Below, in pieces: positions 56,953-57,290 of a DNA stretch of 57,290 bases. Position 1 is the first letter of the stretch, and every line of letters starts with the position of its first letter. The stretch comes from Acidimicrobiales bacterium. GTDB lineage: Bacteria; Actinomycetota; Acidimicrobiia; Acidimicrobiales; Aldehydirespiratoraceae. The position numbers and the translations under genes are program-made. The DNA lies in the NCBI GenBank assembly GCA_029247365.1, contig JAQWLJ010000051.1, positions 1 to 57,290 on the forward strand, read 5' to 3'. The notes beneath the pieces are model-generated. The model saw nothing but the letters and a program-made list of their open reading frames with translations. It searched no databases and had not been told where the DNA came from.

Positions 56953-57290
56953 ATGACCACGCACTGGAACCGCGCCCTCGTCACCGGCGCATCGAGCGGC
57001 ATCGGCCGGGCGTTCGCAACCCAACTCGCCGCGGCGGGGACCGACCTCGTCGTCGTAGCCCGAGACACCGAACGGCTCGAAGCCCTCGCCGACGAACTCA
57101 CCGTCGACGTCGAGGTCTTGACGGCCGACCTTGGCGACCCCGCTGCGGTGAGCACCGTCGCCGACCGACTCCGGGCCGTCGAGGACCCTGTCGATCTACT
57201 CGTGAACAACGCGGGGATCGGATTTGCGAAACCCACCCTCGACACACCCGACGCGGCCGACGAGCGCACCGTGGCCGTCAACGTCGTCGC
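56953..57290 (+). CDS. Short-chain dehydrogenase/reductase, cut by the window edge
   Basis: The first 112 codons of an SDR enzyme; the rest lies outside the window. The cofactor motif TGASSGIG is near residue 11 and the NNAG motif follows LLVN about 80 residues later. An ARDTERLEAL stretch after the second strand, with arginine, favours NADP. The catalytic Ser-Tyr-Lys part is not visible. Its similarity to YqjQ/DltE-like SDRs is only moderate, so I give no substrate. Confidence 0.9.
   Translation, partial: MTTHWNRALVTGASSGIGRAFATQLAAAGTDLVVVARDTERLEALADELTVDVEVLTADLGDPAAVSTVADRLRAVEDPVDLLVNNAGIGFAKPTLDTPDAADERTVAVNVV

Noticed and set aside
1-57290. tRNA, rRNA, CRISPR, transposase or phage genes
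   Set aside because: No T-loop-like GTTCRA-type signals with matching arms, no regular repeat-spacer array and no recombinase or transposase protein were seen.

Overview
This window is high-GC DNA with dense, overlapping genes. The gene content points to an actinobacterium, most likely of the class Acidimicrobiia (Ilumatobacter-like marine or aquatic lineages). Supporting evidence: a WhiB protein, DUF3107, the histidine phosphatase/DUF3090/SCO1664 trio, a PdtaS-type kinase, a SufR-like regulator, a rhodanese-MetZ pair and a DUF5317 protein. The class assignment is an inference. I found no rRNA, tRNA, CRISPR array, insertion sequence or phage gene.

Layout. 1-12 kb is housekeeping: a lipoprotein, a type 5 uracil-DNA glycosylase divergent from the phosphatase/DUF3090/kinase-like trio, an AT-rich 180-base island, etfBA, a lipid kinase, a GDPD, whiB, and an mrp-DUF3107-pdtaS operon divergent from a SufR-like regulator. 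12.2-21.2 kb is one minus-strand operon encoding the full System I cytochrome c maturation machinery (ccmABCDEFGH plus a CcmI-like TPR protein). It ends in an unusual 700-residue protein that joins a YceI domain, a mono-heme cytochrome c and a copper monooxygenase domain of the DBH/PHM type. 21-32 kb is mixed: septum-formation lipoprotein, DUF5317, a GH63-like hydrolase and GT4 glycosyltransferase pair, TetR, NUDIX, TesB, VOC protein, YcaQ-like glycosylase, HAD, MFS and PAQR proteins. 32.8-36 kb is a MarR-controlled acyl-CoA operon (thiolase, SDR, enoyl-CoA hydratase). A cold-shock gene and leuS follow.

39.6-46.8 kb is the most distinctive system: a seven-gene corrinoid methyl-transfer operon. 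It encodes a corrinoid protein, DUF1638, a PF13769 'virulence factor', a methyl-H4folate methyltransferase, a RACo-type reactivating ATPase, a non-pyrrolysine MttB homologue and a 3-hydroxyisobutyrate-dehydrogenase-like enzyme. The likely flow is: MttB takes a methyl group from an unknown quaternary amine or similar compound, the corrinoid protein carries it, the second methyltransferase hands it to tetrahydrofolate, and RACo restores oxidised cobalt. Its leader has an operator-like dyad around the -10 and mutually exclusive pairings that could hide the ribosome site.

46.9-57.3 kb holds an MFS transporter, an alpha/beta hydrolase with MetY, an orphan betaine-type binding protein, MetZ with rhodanese, a LysR regulator divergent from two phytanoyl-CoA-type dioxygenases, a SnoaL protein and a truncated SDR gene at the right edge.

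A recurring regulatory theme is that many first genes have a TAnnnT -10 box only 6-9 bases before the start codon, as expected for leaderless mRNAs. Several divergent pairs share overlapping -10 boxes.
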